Below are positions 1-10,000 of a stretch of DNA of 37,082 nt, piece by piece. The stretch is from CAZBZG01 sp964496245 (GTDB lineage Bacteria > Planctomycetota > SZUA-567). The notes beneath the pieces are model-generated. The model did no database searches, had not been told where the DNA came from, and was given only the letters and a program-made list of their open reading frames with translations. Where the stretch lies: assembly GCA_964496245.1 (NCBI GenBank), contig CAZBZG010000004.1, positions 1 to 37,082 on the forward strand, given 5' to 3'. The stretch's first letter is position 1. Each line of letters starts with the position of its first letter. The position numbers and the translations under genes are program-made.

Positions 1-473
1 ATTGCACGGTGCTGACCGTGTCCGAGGGCGGCTTCGGCAAACGGAGCCACTTCGAGGACTACCGCCTCACGCGACGCGGGGCCAAAGGCGTGGTCAACCT
101 GAAGATCACGGAGAAGAACGGCCCGGTGGTCAGCTGCATGACCGTGCTCGAAGACGACGAGGTCATGCTCATGACCGCGGGCGGCATGGTGGTGCGTACT
201 GCGGTCAGCGAAATCTCGGTGAAAGGACGGGCCACCCAAGGCGTGCGCATGATCCGCGTGGGCGAGGGGGACAAGGTCGTGGCTGTGGCGCGTCTGGCGG
301 TCAAGGAGGAGAATGGCGGAGGGGACGAAGCCGCCGAGGCACGCGCTGACCAAGAGCCCGGCGGTGGGCACGAGGACGCTGGCGCAACCAGGAAGGGCGG
401 AGGCGAAGAGGACGTTGCCGCCGAAGAACGCGGGGATTCCGGATCGGATAGCACGGCTGAGCCCTCTGAATAG
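1..473 (+). CDS. gyrA: DNA gyrase subunit A, C-terminal fragment
   Basis: The frame is already open at the window edge and ends with TAG at 471-473, so only the C-terminus is present. The residues match the beta-pinwheel blades of the GyrA C-terminal domain: GGFGKRSHFEDYRLTRRGAKG, then blade motifs around ISVKGRATQGVRMIRV. This domain wraps DNA, allowing gyrase to introduce negative supercoils. After about 100 residues the sequence becomes a low-complexity tail rich in Glu, Gly and Ala, as is common at GyrA C-termini. ParC, the topoisomerase IV homologue, has related blades and cannot be fully excluded from this piece, but the regular blade spacing and acidic tail favour GyrA. Confidence 0.88.
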   Translation, partial: CTVLTVSEGGFGKRSHFEDYRLTRRGAKGVVNLKITEKNGPVVSCMTVLEDDEVMLMTAGGMVVRTAVSEISVKGRATQGVRMIRVGEGDKVVAVARLAVKEENGGGDEAAEARADQEPGGGHEDAGATRKGGGEEDVAAEERGDSGSDSTAEPSE

Positions 474-548
474 GGGCTGGCCGGGCGATGGATGCGCGCG
501 GGCGCGCGCTGGAGAGGGGCCGAACGGAAGAAAAATCCAATGATGCCC

Positions 549-578
549 TTGACAAGCCCCGCGGAGAACGTGTATCAA
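549..578 (+). promoter_or_regulatory. Candidate sigma70-type promoter for gcvH
   Basis: TTGACA at 549-554 and TATCAA at 573-578 are separated by 18 bases. They lie about 110 bases upstream of the gcvH start, in the gap after gyrA. The -35 box is perfect and the -10 box is moderate. A GC-rich hairpin near 490-510 lies between gyrA and this promoter but has no T-tract. Confidence 0.45.
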
Positions 579-685
579 AAGGACGCCTGGCGCACGTGGG
601 CCTCCGGCCGGGTGCGCAGTGCAAGGCCGAGGGAGATGGCATCAGAGCGGGCATCGACGGAGAAGGGGTTCGCAGGGAGAGCGCC

Positions 686-1087
686 ATGAGCAGTGTCCCC
701 GGGAATCTGCAGTATACGGACGAACACGAGTGGGTCTTGGTCGAAGACGAGATCGCGACCGTGGGCATCACGGATTTCGCCCAGAACGAGCTGGGCGACA
801 TCACCTTCGTGGAGCTTCCGGAGGATGACGTGGACATCACCGCCGGGGACGAAGCGGCCACCATTGAGTCGGTCAAGGCAGCGAGCCCCGTCTACGCCCC
901 GGTCAGCGGTCGCATCGCGGAGGTGAACGTCGACCTCGAGGAATCGCCGGAGAACATCAATCAGGACCCCTTTGGCGCGGGCTGGATCTTCCGCGTGGAG
1001 ATGAGCGATCCGTCAGAGCTGGAGAAGCTCATGGATGCGGAGGCCTACGAGGCCTTTCTCGAGAAGGCCGAAGAGGAAAGCGACTGA
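686..1087 (+). CDS. gcvH: Glycine cleavage system H protein
   Basis: This 133-residue protein is the lipoyl carrier of the glycine cleavage complex. It shuttles the aminomethyl group from the P protein to the T protein and is reoxidised by the L protein. The family pattern is clear: EHEWV near residue 13, GITDFAQNELGDI near 27-40, and the lipoyl-attachment site ESVKAASPVYAPVSG with Lys64 as the modified residue. The length is normal for GcvH (about 125-135). The ATG at 686 was chosen because AGGGAGAG at 674-681 lies just upstream and the residues before it do not resemble the family. No gcvT or gcvP is adjacent. A strong terminator follows, so it is probably transcribed alone from the promoter near 549-578. 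Confidence 0.95.
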   Translation: MSSVPGNLQYTDEHEWVLVEDEIATVGITDFAQNELGDITFVELPEDDVDITAGDEAATIESVKAASPVYAPVSGRIAEVNVDLEESPENINQDPFGAGWIFRVEMSDPSELEKLMDAEAYEAFLEKAEEESD

Positions 1088-1134
1088 GGGCGGGGGCAGA
1101 GTCGGCCGGCCGCAAGTGGCTCGCAGCGAAAAAC

Positions 1135-1172
1135 CGCGCCCCTCCCGTTGCGGGAGGGGCGCGTTCTTTTTC
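1135..1172 (+). terminator. Rho-independent terminator after gcvH
   Basis: GCGCCCCTCCC (1136-1146) pairs perfectly with GGGAGGGGCGC (1152-1162). One more pair flanks the stem (C1135-G1163) and one closes the loop side (G1147-C1151). The T-rich run TTCTTTTTC follows. Placed 50 bases after the gcvH stop. Confidence 0.88.
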
Positions 1173-1272
1173 CTCTCGCAGCCAGCGGCCATGTTCCCGG
1201 GAACGGTCGAGAGGCCTGCGGACCTCATTTTCCGGCTTGGTTCAGAACGGGGTCACACCTGAAGGGCGCAGT

Positions 1273-1375
1273 TTGTAGCCCTGGCACTCTTGCCTGTGGA
1301 GCGCCTCACGGGTTCCGGCCCAGGCCAGCCTTCGCCAAGGCTACGGCTCGGCAAGCAGGAGTGCCTGAGCTACAA
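1273..1375. repeat. Imperfect inverted repeat, REP/MITE-like
   Basis: The left arm at 1273-1296 begins TTGTAGCCCTGGCACTC. The right arm at 1351-1375 read on the other strand begins TTGTAGCTCAGGCACTC. About 20 of 25 positions match. Inside lies a perfect small hairpin, AGCCTT (1328-1333) with AAGGCT (1338-1343). The right arm contains CAGGAGTGCCTG, whose reverse complement also occurs at 35775-35786. This suggests a dispersed intergenic element rather than a gene-specific signal. Confidence 0.6.
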
Positions 1376-1582
1376 CCTGCCTCGTAGCGCGCATGTCACC
1401 CAAAACGACGGACTTCTGAACCAGGCCCAAAAGCGCAGGTCTGCGTGCGGTTGAGGACCGCCCTGAAAGACGGGCAGGCGGCCACGGGCGGCAGAGGAAA
1501 GGGAAGCTGGCCCGACAGTCATCGGAGGAAAGTGACGGTAGGGGGACGGCCTGCGTGGCCGCAAAGCCCCAGGCACTCGTTT

Positions 1583-1657
1583 GTAGGGAACCGCGCGGTG
1601 GCGCTAGGCGGGCAGTCACACAACCACATGCAATTGAGTGCGTTGCGGTTTCCCTAC
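1583..1657. repeat. Second inverted repeat upstream of the regulator
   Basis: GTAGGGAACCGC (1583-1594) is mirrored by GCGGTTTCCCTAC (1645-1657), with one extra T in the right arm. The arms are about 50 bases apart and end 28 bases before the -35 box of the regulator promoter. Confidence 0.5.
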
Positions 1658-1684
1658 GCCGAATTGCCATATGGAAACAGGCGA

Positions 1685-1714
1685 TTGACAGACAGGACCC
1701 GAATGGTGTATAGT
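1685..1714 (+). promoter_or_regulatory. Sigma70-type promoter of the GntR/LacI-type regulator
   Basis: A perfect TTGACA (1685-1690) and a near-consensus TATAGT (1709-1714) with an 18-base spacer. It lies 75 bases upstream of the regulator start, and no gene lies between. Confidence 0.7.
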
Positions 1715-1729
1715 GGATGAAGTCTATAC
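1708..1729. promoter_or_regulatory. Candidate operator overlapping the -10 box
   Basis: GTATAG (1708-1713) and CTATAC (1724-1729) form a perfect inverted repeat with a 10-base gap. The left half overlaps the -10 box and the right half lies just past the expected start of transcription. A dimeric regulator binding here would block the promoter, which suggests autorepression by the gene downstream (inference). Confidence 0.4.
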
Positions 1730-1789
1730 TCCTCAGAGGACTCTGTCACAGCCGGCCGCTGGCCGCGTTGTGTTGTCGGATTGGAGACC

Positions 1790-2902
1790 ATGACAGACGC
1801 CAGACCCCCATGGACCAGGCGCGTTCCCCTATACGCCCAGGTGGCCGATCACCTGCGGGAACGGATTCAGGCCTCGTACCAGGCCGGCCAGAAGCTCGAA
1901 GCCGAGAGCAAGCTCGCCACGGAGCTCCAGGTCAGCCTGACCACGGTACGGGAGGCCCTGGGCTGCCTTGCGCAGGAAGGCGTGGTGGAGCGCAAGCATG
2001 GCAGCGGCACCTATGTGCGCGATCCCTTTGGGAAACAACAACTTGCGATCCTCACGGAGCTCGACATCAACCACACCAAGACCTCCTACTTCTTCCTGGA
2101 GAGTGTGCAGCGGCTGCGCGCTTATCTGGAGACGCGCAACATCCCTGTGCGCGTGTACGTGGGTCAGACCGCGGTGGGCGAGGCAGCGCCGGAAGGGTTG
2201 AGCTGCCCCGAGTTCATGGAGGATGTGAAAGCCGGGCGGCTGCGCGGGGTGATCGCCGAAGCGACGAACTTCCGGCTCAAATGGATGCAGCCGTTGATCG
2301 AGCGCAAGATCCCTGTGGTCGGCGGCAGCCGGGATTTCGCCTGGAGCGCGGCAGCCAATCACCTGGACATGGTGCGCCAGGGGGCCGAATACCTGCTTGA
2401 AGCCGGTCGACGGCGGCTCGGCGTGATCGCTCCGCCGGGCGAAGCAGGCACGCGTATTTTCACCTCAACACTTCAAGCAGCCGGTGTGGAGGTCCATCCC
2501 GAATGGATCGTGTCCGAGTCGGAGCCGGGGCGCGAGGGCGCGGGGTGGGAGGCCGTGCGCGCGCTTTGGTGCGCGCGGGACGAGAAGCCAGACGGGCTGA
2601 TCGTGTGCGACGACGTCATGTTCCAGGGCGTGACCATGGCGCTCCTGGAAGCGGGCGTGCACGTGCCGGAGGATCTGCGGCTCGCGGTGCATGTAGTGGG
2701 CGGGCGGGCGCTGCACAGCCCGTTGCCGATCGCCCGCGTCGAATTCGACCTCGATGCCCTGATCCAAGCCAAGGCCGAGATGCTCTTGCGCCTCCTCCGC
2801 CAGGAGGAGATCGAGGAGGCGCATGTGCGCGTTCCATTCCGTCTGGTCGAATGCGACGCCCACAGCACGGTCGGCGCCTCGCGGCCCGCAGAACCCGCAT
2901 AG
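1790..2902 (+). CDS. GntR-type HTH / LacI-type sensor hybrid transcriptional regulator
   Basis: A 370-residue cytoplasmic DNA-binding protein. Residues about 12-78 form a GntR winged helix-turn-helix (PLYAQVADHLRERI, then AESKLATELQVSLTTVREAL and the wing HGSGTYVRD). The remainder is a periplasmic-binding-protein-like sensor of the LacI type, with pieces such as VVGGSRDFAWSAAANHLDM, GRRRLGVIAPPGEA and PDGLIVCDDVMFQG. This architecture, as in AraR of Bacillus, usually senses a sugar and represses catabolic genes. The ATG at 1790 follows GGAG at 1783-1786 closely; a TTG at 1781 would add three residues. The downstream giant secreted glycosidase-like gene starts 36 bases after the stop, so the pair is probably cotranscribed and the regulator probably controls the cluster. 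The ligand is unknown. Confidence 0.88.
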   Translation: MTDARPPWTRRVPLYAQVADHLRERIQASYQAGQKLEAESKLATELQVSLTTVREALGCLAQEGVVERKHGSGTYVRDPFGKQQLAILTELDINHTKTSYFFLESVQRLRAYLETRNIPVRVYVGQTAVGEAAPEGLSCPEFMEDVKAGRLRGVIAEATNFRLKWMQPLIERKIPVVGGSRDFAWSAAANHLDMVRQGAEYLLEAGRRRLGVIAPPGEAGTRIFTSTLQAAGVEVHPEWIVSESEPGREGAGWEAVRALWCARDEKPDGLIVCDDVMFQGVTMALLEAGVHVPEDLRLAVHVVGGRALHSPLPIARVEFDLDALIQAKAEMLLRLLRQEEIEEAHVRVPFRLVECDAHSTVGASRPAEPA

Positions 2903-2938
2903 CCCTTGAGGCATGCAGGCGAACAAGGAGAACGCAGC

Positions 2939-5900
2939 ATGCGAGTTCATGCCAGGGAGATTTCGGGGATCATCCTGCTCGTGGTCCTTGCGGGTCTGGC
3001 CACGGACGTTTACGCCGCCCGGCCGCGCTACCGGTATGGCGAGACGTGGTGGAAGGAGTACCGCAGCGACGAGGACACGTCGCTGCTGCTCCATTTCGGC
3101 AGGCCCCAGGTGTCCGCGCGGCAGAAGCTGGCCAAGACCGTCAAGCAGAAGCGGACCGAGGGCAAGCTTCCGGATCTCGACCTCGACGACGCCCCCGACG
3201 CGGACTGGAAGGAACTGCAAGTCGACAAGATGACACCCGACGACTTCGCCAAGCCGCCGGTGGACGACTCGAACGTACCGCCCGGGGTGGTGCTCGACTA
3301 CAGCGATGCGCGGCACAAGCTCGACCTCGGCGAGGGTGCCAAGATCACGCCCGAAGGTCGCTTTGGCGAGGGCCTCGCGCTCGACGGCACGGGAGCCGTT
3401 CGGGTCCCCGTGGCCGTGGGCAAGACCGGCTCGTTCGAGTGCTGGTTCAAGGTCGACACCTACCCGCAGAAGAGCGCATGCCTGTTCTCGATCGCCGAGG
3501 ATGAGACGCGTCTCCTGCTCCATCCGGACGGCCGGCTCGAATTTCGACTCGCGAAACCGCACGGCAACCCCGGCACCAACCCGAACCAGAAGGAAGGCCT
3601 CACCGAAGCCCAGCGCGAACAGATCCTGTTGCGCGACGCCGAGATCATCACGCCCGATCCCATCCCGACCGGCCAATGGACGCATGTGGTGATCTACAAC
3701 AAACCCCACCCCACGCCCGGCGGCGGCGAGCCGTGGGACGCGCGCCTCAAGGTCAACGGATTCGACGTGGATTTCTACTTGAGCGAGCGCTACAACGACT
3801 ACAATTTCTTCGGTCGCCGCCAGACCGAGCTCGTGATCGGCAACAGCGCCCAGATGGACCAGGGCTTTGCGGGCGTACTCGACGAGATGCGCGTCTCCAC
3901 CAAGCCCCGGGTCTTCTACGAGCGGCCGTCGCGCGACTGGTGCGACCGTGACCTCCAGCGGCCCGTGCGCTTCGACCGTCCGTACTTCCGCGAAGACGCT
4001 ACTGTCTTCCATGCCAGCCTCGACCAAGGGCTGGCGTACGACCGCAAGCCCGCGCCCGACGCCGGCATCGAGGCCGACCTCGAGGGCCAGAAGCCGGACG
4101 GCCTGCTCGTCCCCGGCATCCGGGGCAAGGGGTGGGTGCTCGATCCGGAGATCGGGTTTCCCCGTTTCGATCTCCAGGGCCTGAACGCGCGCGAAGGCGC
4201 GATCGAGTTTTGGCTGCGGCCGGTCAACTGGGATGACGTCACCGGCTACTGGCACCACACGCCGCCCCGGCACCTCCACCTCACCGTGGCCCGGCTCTTT
4301 GGCAAAGACAAGCGCGACGGAAAGACCAAGCCGTTCGTGAGCGTCTCGCTTCCGCGCGCGCACAACAACGAGCGCTCGCGCATCCCGCTCGACCCGGGCC
4401 ACTGGACGCATGTGCTCGTGCGCTGGCGCAAGGGCGGCAAGCACGGATCGGTTTTTCTGAACGGCAAGCGCCGGGCCCGTGCCCACCGGATCGGTCCGGA
4501 AGACCGTGCACACATCGAGCCGCTCTATGCCCAATTCGGCATCCCCGACAAGGTGACGGTCAAGCTCGACCAGGCACCGCTCCTGGAGATCGACGAGGTC
4601 GTGGGCTACTCCGTGCCGCCCCGGGACGACGAGGTCGTGCAGGCCCGCAAGCGCTGGATGCAGGAGATCGAGCCCATCCCGCTCTTCCAGATGCAGATCA
4701 GCTTCAAGTACTCGCTGCAGAAGCTCGAGGCCACGCTCAAACCCCTGCTCCCGCGCGCGCAACAGCCGGCCACCGCTGCGCTCACGGTCGCGGCCGTAGC
4801 GGGCGAGAACAAACCGTCCTTTGCCACGCAGACGGCCCCCCTCCGCAAGGGAGCGGCGCACTTCTTGGTGCAGGAAGGCGATACCCTTCCCCACGGCACG
4901 TACCTCTTCCGGTTCAAGATCAAGAACGCGGCGGGCGAGGTCTTGCTCGAAGACGAGCGCGAGTGGACGTACAAAGAGGAGCCCTGGCGACACTGCCGCG
5001 CGGGCATCCTCGAGAGGCCCATGCCGCCCTGGACGCCCGTGGAGGCGTCGCCGAAACGGGTCAAGACGCGCATGAGCACCTACACCCTCGGGCCCGACAG
5101 CCTGCCGGTCGAGATCCATGCCGATGGTGTGAACCTGCTCGCCGGTCCGGTCCGGCTCCTCGAAGGCGACAAGCCGCTCTCCGGCAAGCTGGTCGAGATG
5201 GAGCCGGCCAAGCCTGTCTCGGTCGACTGGCAGGCCGCGTTCACAGGCACGACCTGCGATATCGACATGCATTGCCACGCCGAGTACGACGGCATGGTGA
5301 AGTACACGCTTCAGCTCAGACCCAAGGGAAAGGTCGACCGCCTGCGCTTCGTGGTGCCGATCAAGGCTGTGCACGCGAAACGCTTTCTCTACTATCCCAT
5401 GGGTGCGCGCGGGGTGAAGACGGGGGTGGTCGACGACGAGGACGGGGTGGTGCTCGAGAGCCGCGCGCCGCACGCGCCGTACAAGATCTGGCGGGCGTTC
5501 ACCCGAAAGCGCGAGAAGAACCCAAAACTGACCTGGAAGGCGTACTGGGAACCGATCAAGGCCAAGATGCAGCAGTACGGGTTCTTCGGCCATGTGGACA
5601 TCAACGACATGAACCGCGGGCTCTGGTGGTTCTGCGACAACGCCGCCGGATGGTGGCAATCCAAGACGCAGAGCGCGATCGAGCTCGTGCGCCGCGGCGA
5701 CACGGTCGCGCTCGAATGCAACCTGGTCGCCGCGCCCGTGGACTACGAGCCGGGCAAGCCGATCGTGTTCGCGCTCCTTCCGCACCCGGCCCGGCCCATG
5801 GTCGAGAAGTACCGCCTCTTCGAGCGCGTCAGCCCCGAGAAGGACCCGCTCGCCTGCAGCATCTACGACGCGTTCCGGCCCTGGCCAGCCAGCCCGCGGT

Positions 5901-6900
5901 ACGGCGGCGCCTCGCTGAATATGAAACTCTTCCCCGCAGTCGATCCGGAAAACCCCGAGGCAGGGCCCAGTTGGGAATATGCCGAGCGCTGCATTCCGAA
6001 CATGAAGAGCACCAAACCCGTGGGGTACCGGACGCTGTACTTGTCCAAGGCCTGGTTCAGCTGCCGCGCCGGGGCGTACGACAACTGGGAGTGGCGCAGC
6101 GGCGGGAGCAGCGCGGTTTCGCTCACCCCCTGGTTCGTCAACTACCTCTGCTGGGAGATGAACGAGTGGATCGGCCGCGGCATCTGGAACGCGATCTACT
6201 TGGACGAGTGCTACGAGCACCCCGCCCGCAACTTGGAAGCCGGCCTGTCCGTGCGCCTGCCGGACGGCTCGGAGCAGCCCGGCGTCACCAATTTCCAGTT
6301 CCGCGCGCTCATGAAGCGCTGGCGCGGGATCTTCCACGCGCACGGCAAGCAGCCCAGGGCGCGCAGGTCTACAAAGATTACTGGCACGACGTGCTCCGCT
6401 GGGGCGCGGGCGACGCGGACGTGCCGTTCTTCCCGTACTGGGACAATGCGAAGTACATCACGGTGGAGGACCAGGGCGGCAAGACCCAGGTCAGTTTCTA
6501 CAAGCAGCCGGGCAAGATCCTCCTCATCGCGAGCAACCGGCGCCGGGAGCCGCATAGCATCAAGGTCAAGCTCGACATGCAGGCGCTCGGGCTTCCGGCT
6601 TCGCCCACGGTCCGCCACTGGGATACGGGGTACACGCCCCCGCCGGGCGAGGACGTCATGAGCACGGCCAAGCGGCGCGAAATGGAGAACAACCTCGAGA
6701 TGGAGGCGGGCGGCGGTCTGCTCGAAGAGCCGGACGACGAGGCTGGCGACGGCCTGGGTCTGGGCGAGGTAAAGGACGAGCTCCCGGGGGACGAGGTGGT
6801 GGCCACGCGCGAGGCCGCCGAGCAGACGCCGCGCTTCGAAGGCGGCGTACTGGTTCTGCCCACGCGCGCCCGGGACTTTCGCATGGTGTCCGTGGAGTAG
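2939..6900 (+). pseudogene. Giant secreted LamG / glycosidase-like protein, broken at about 6356
   Basis: The ATG at 2939 follows AAGGAG (2925-2930) and opens a signal peptide (IILLVVLAGLATDVYA). Two LamG/concanavalin-like domains follow, at about residues 125-335 and 355-580. Next is a large region like secreted proteins I associate with the DUF6067 / glycoside-hydrolase-like family. It includes DINDMNRGLWWFCDNAAGWW and the acidic pair YLDECYE (Asp1089-Glu1090), which may be catalytic (inference). The frame holds to HGKQP at 6355. The protein-like sequence then resumes one frame away at 6361 (AQVYKDYWHDVLRWGAGDAD) and runs to 6900, ending in an acidic low-complexity stretch. Alignment with the downstream paralogue (7096-10800) shows roughly 110 residues missing at the junction. 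The damage is therefore a deletion with frame loss, not just one base. In the original frame translation would end at 6661. Confidence 0.72.
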
Positions 6901-6916
6901 ATTGCGGCCGGACAGG

Positions 6917-7041
6917 AAATGCATTTGAAGCACAGGGATGATGCTGGGACCACCACGAAGAACACGAAGGGATTTCACCGGATGCATTGGAATGCCTTTG
7001 GCCTCTTGTTCTTGTTTTCTGTTCTTCGCGCTCTTGGTAGT
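6917..7041. repeat. Intergenic repeat with CGAAGAACA arms
   Basis: The region between the two giant genes holds a perfect palindrome AAATGCATTT (6917-6926) and a longer imperfect inverted repeat. CCACCACGAAGAACACG at about 6950-6966 faces TGTTCTTCGCGCTCTTGGTAG at about 7020-7040; the shared core is CGAAGAACA (6956-6964 and 7020-7028). It resembles the repeat at 29831-29897. An open frame runs through it from 6919 but its residues look non-coding. Confidence 0.5.
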
Positions 7042-7095
7042 GATGCACTGCCTTCCAGTCAAACGATGGCATGCAATGATGAGAAGAGCATGGCA

Positions 7096-10000
7096 ATGAG
7101 ACGAATCCAACCACGCGTATTCGCCTGCGTCCTGGCCGGTCTGATTGCGGGCCTGCTGCTTCCCGCCGTCGGCCGCGCCCTCGAATCGCCGACCAGCTAC
7201 GGCGAGGTGGCCACGGTGGATACGCCCATCCTGCGGGTGCCCTTCACCGACAAGGCGCCCACGCTCGACGGGATCCATGGCAAGGGCGAATGGGAGGACG
7301 CGTCCGCGCTCTCGGGCTTCTGGTACGACTATGCATCGGCCAAGTTTCTGTTCATGGCGCCCCACCAGACCCAGGTCGTGGTGTACGCGGCCTACGACAA
7401 GGAGCACCTGTACATCATGTACAGCTCGCCGGTCTATCCGGCCAACACCTGGTTCAAGGCGCGTGGACGCTTTCCGGACGTGATCGGCCACCCGCGGTAC
7501 GGCCTGATCTGGGACGACCACATCGAGCTGGAACTGCGCCCCTATCCCGACAATGCCCGCGGGTTCCAGCTGGGTCTCTTCAAGTGGTTCATCAACCCCA
7601 TCAACACGATCTCCGATCAGTACTGGAGCATCCACCACGGCGAGGGCCGCTCCTGGAATTCGGCTGCGCAGGTGGGGAGCAAGGTCGGCCCCAAGCGCTG
7701 GGTACTGGAGATCGCGGTGCCGCTCGAGCAGATGGTCCACAAGAACTACACGGGCAAGGACGAGGACGGCAACCCGTTCGTCAAGCTGCCGCCTCCGCCC
7801 GGCACAGCCTACCGGTGCTGGTTCACCCGGGGCATCGGCGGCAACCAGACGTTCTTCAACGCGTTCGACAACCACGTGTGGAACACGACCAAGACCAAGC
7901 TGATCCTCGATCCCCAGGCGCCCAGCTTTCAGATCAACGATCTCGGAACGATCATGGACGACATGATCGACGTGGAGCTTACGATCAAGAACCACAACGT
8001 GCGGTCCAAGACCGTGCGCATCGGCTTCTTCGTGGAGAACGAGAACGGGCTGGTCTACTCGTCCTATGACGCGCCGGAGCTCAAAGAGGGCCGGCTCGAG
8101 CTCGTGCCGGGCGCGGTGCAAACGGTGCGCCTCAGAAAACCCTTCCCCGGCATCAGCCGCGACGGGAATGCCCTCTGGTTCGACGTACGCAGCGCGGGTC
8201 AGCCGGCCAAGGTCCTCTTCCGCACGCGCCTGATCCGGTTCCACTCCATGGAGGGCGGCGAGGTCACGCGCGGGGAAACGGTCATCCCGTTCAAACAACG
8301 CCGGCTGGACGTGATCGCCCAGTTGCGGCCGCCCAAGAAGGACTTCGACTTTCTCACCAACCTCTCGGCCTACCACAAGCGGCTGTCAGCCGTAGTGGAC
8401 GTGGGGCTCTACGGCGGCAGCGAGGAGGCCAAACGCGCGGAGGAGGCCAAACTGATCGTCATGAAGAACGACCCCGAGGAGGAGATCCTGGCTGAGGCCA
8501 AGGCCGCATTCCACGGCGATTTCGCCACGTTCGTCATGGATCTGCCCGATCTCGTGGACCGGGAGTCGTACAAACTCTCGCTTCTCCTGTTCGACAAGAA
8601 CCGCCGCATCGTGGGCGAACGCAATCCCGACCCGTTCGTCTTCCGCGTGGAGGAGTGGATAGGGAACAAGCTGGGCACGGAGGACGTGGTCTGGGAGCCG
8701 TTCGTGCCGATCGAGAAGCGCGAAAACGGGCTGGAGACGCTCAAGCACCGGATCACCCTGGCTGCGAACGGTCTGCCCGCGCAGATTTTTATCAAGCCGG
8801 ACGCGCGCGACCTGCCCCTCGAAGAACGCGCTACCCCCGACAAGGTTGGGCCCGACGCGCTGGTGGCCCTGGGCCGGGGCCCGCAGCTCGCCGGTCCTGT
8901 GCGGATCGTCGGCACCATCGGCGGCAAGCGCATGGCCGCCAAGGTCCAGGAACCGGCCAGGCTCGTGCGCGAAGGCAAGAGCACGTTCGCCTACGCGTCG
9001 CGCGTGGCTGTCGGTCCGGTCCAGGCCCGGCTCGAGACCGAGGTCGACTGCGACGGCGCCCTGCGGTGCCGCCTGACCTATGGGGCAGAGGCGCCGGTCC
9101 AGGTCGACTCCCTGGCCGTGGAGATGGACGTCGCCGGCCTCGTGGACCTTTCGCTCACCTCTGCGCACGGCGGAGGCATGGCCGGGGCGGACGTGTGGGA
9201 GTGCAGCCTGCCGGACAAGCAAGGCGTGGTCTTTGACAGCCGCACGGTGGGGGTGCCCGAACTCTTCTACAGCTGCTTCCAGCCCTGGCACTGGTTCGGC
9301 AGCGCGGACCGGGCGTTCACCTTCTTTGCGGACAGCGACCGGGCGTGGATGCTCGACCGCGACGGCACGCACCTGCAGCTCGAACGGCAGGGGGAAGTCA
9401 CCACCTGGCGCATGTTCGTGGTGAACCATCCGGTCGAGGTTTCTGGCGAGCGCACCATCACGTTCACGCTGCTCACGCATCCGTCCAAGCCCAAACCCAA
9501 GGACTTCCGCGAGCTCGCCTGGCTCTGGCGCGGCGGCAGCTGGGCGGACGAATACCCCGGGGGCCAGCTCTACAAGAACGAAGAGGAGCTGCTCGGCAAG
9601 GCCCGCATGATGGCCGGCCGCCTCTCGGGCCTGCCCAAGGACGCGCCCAAGGAGAAGGTGCTCGCCTGGAGCAAGCCCGAGCCCCCGTTCTGGCGCTTCT
9701 ACCAGCTGCGCAACGCCTTCAGCCCGCCCCGCGGTCAGGGCACGGCCGAGCTCGACCAGCGGTTCGAGGACAAGTTTGTGTACCACTTCGACCGGCATTT
9801 GCGCGTGGGGCGTCGGCACGGGTGGTGGTGGGACGAGACGTGGCCGGTCTACCGATCGGACAACGTGGCCGAGGGCAACGCCTACTTCCGCGATCCCGGG
9901 GAGGTGGGCGAGAAGGAACTGCCCTGGCAGGCGGGTTTCCTCACCGGCCACATGCGGTCCATGTTCAAGCGTCTGGCGCGGCGCTTTGTCGCGCACAACG

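Larger units (their letters stand above)
1173..1684. other. Non-coding gap with two inverted repeats
   Basis: About 500 bases between the gcvH terminator and the regulator promoter. No open frame here has a credible ribosome site, domain or protein-like composition. What can be seen is two inverted repeats (1273-1375 and 1583-1657), annotated separately. The remainder shows nothing recognisable. Confidence 0.6.

Noticed and set aside
1717..2400. Alternative frame overlapping the regulator gene start
   Set aside because: Its product has no domain, while the frame starting at 1790 gives a complete GntR/LacI-type protein.
2465..6343. Very long open frame (1292 codons) on the minus strand, with similar ones at 6211-8376, 8386-10311, 10492-12807, 30038-32035 and 32765-34636
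   Set aside because: They lie opposite well-supported genes, consist of Arg/Ala/Gly/Val/Leu-rich sequence without domains, and arise because GC-rich third positions remove stop codons on the other strand.
6340..6375. Programmed ribosomal frameshift in the giant LamG protein
   Set aside because: There is no slippery heptamer at the junction, and about 110 residues are missing relative to the paralogue, which a frameshift alone would not cause.
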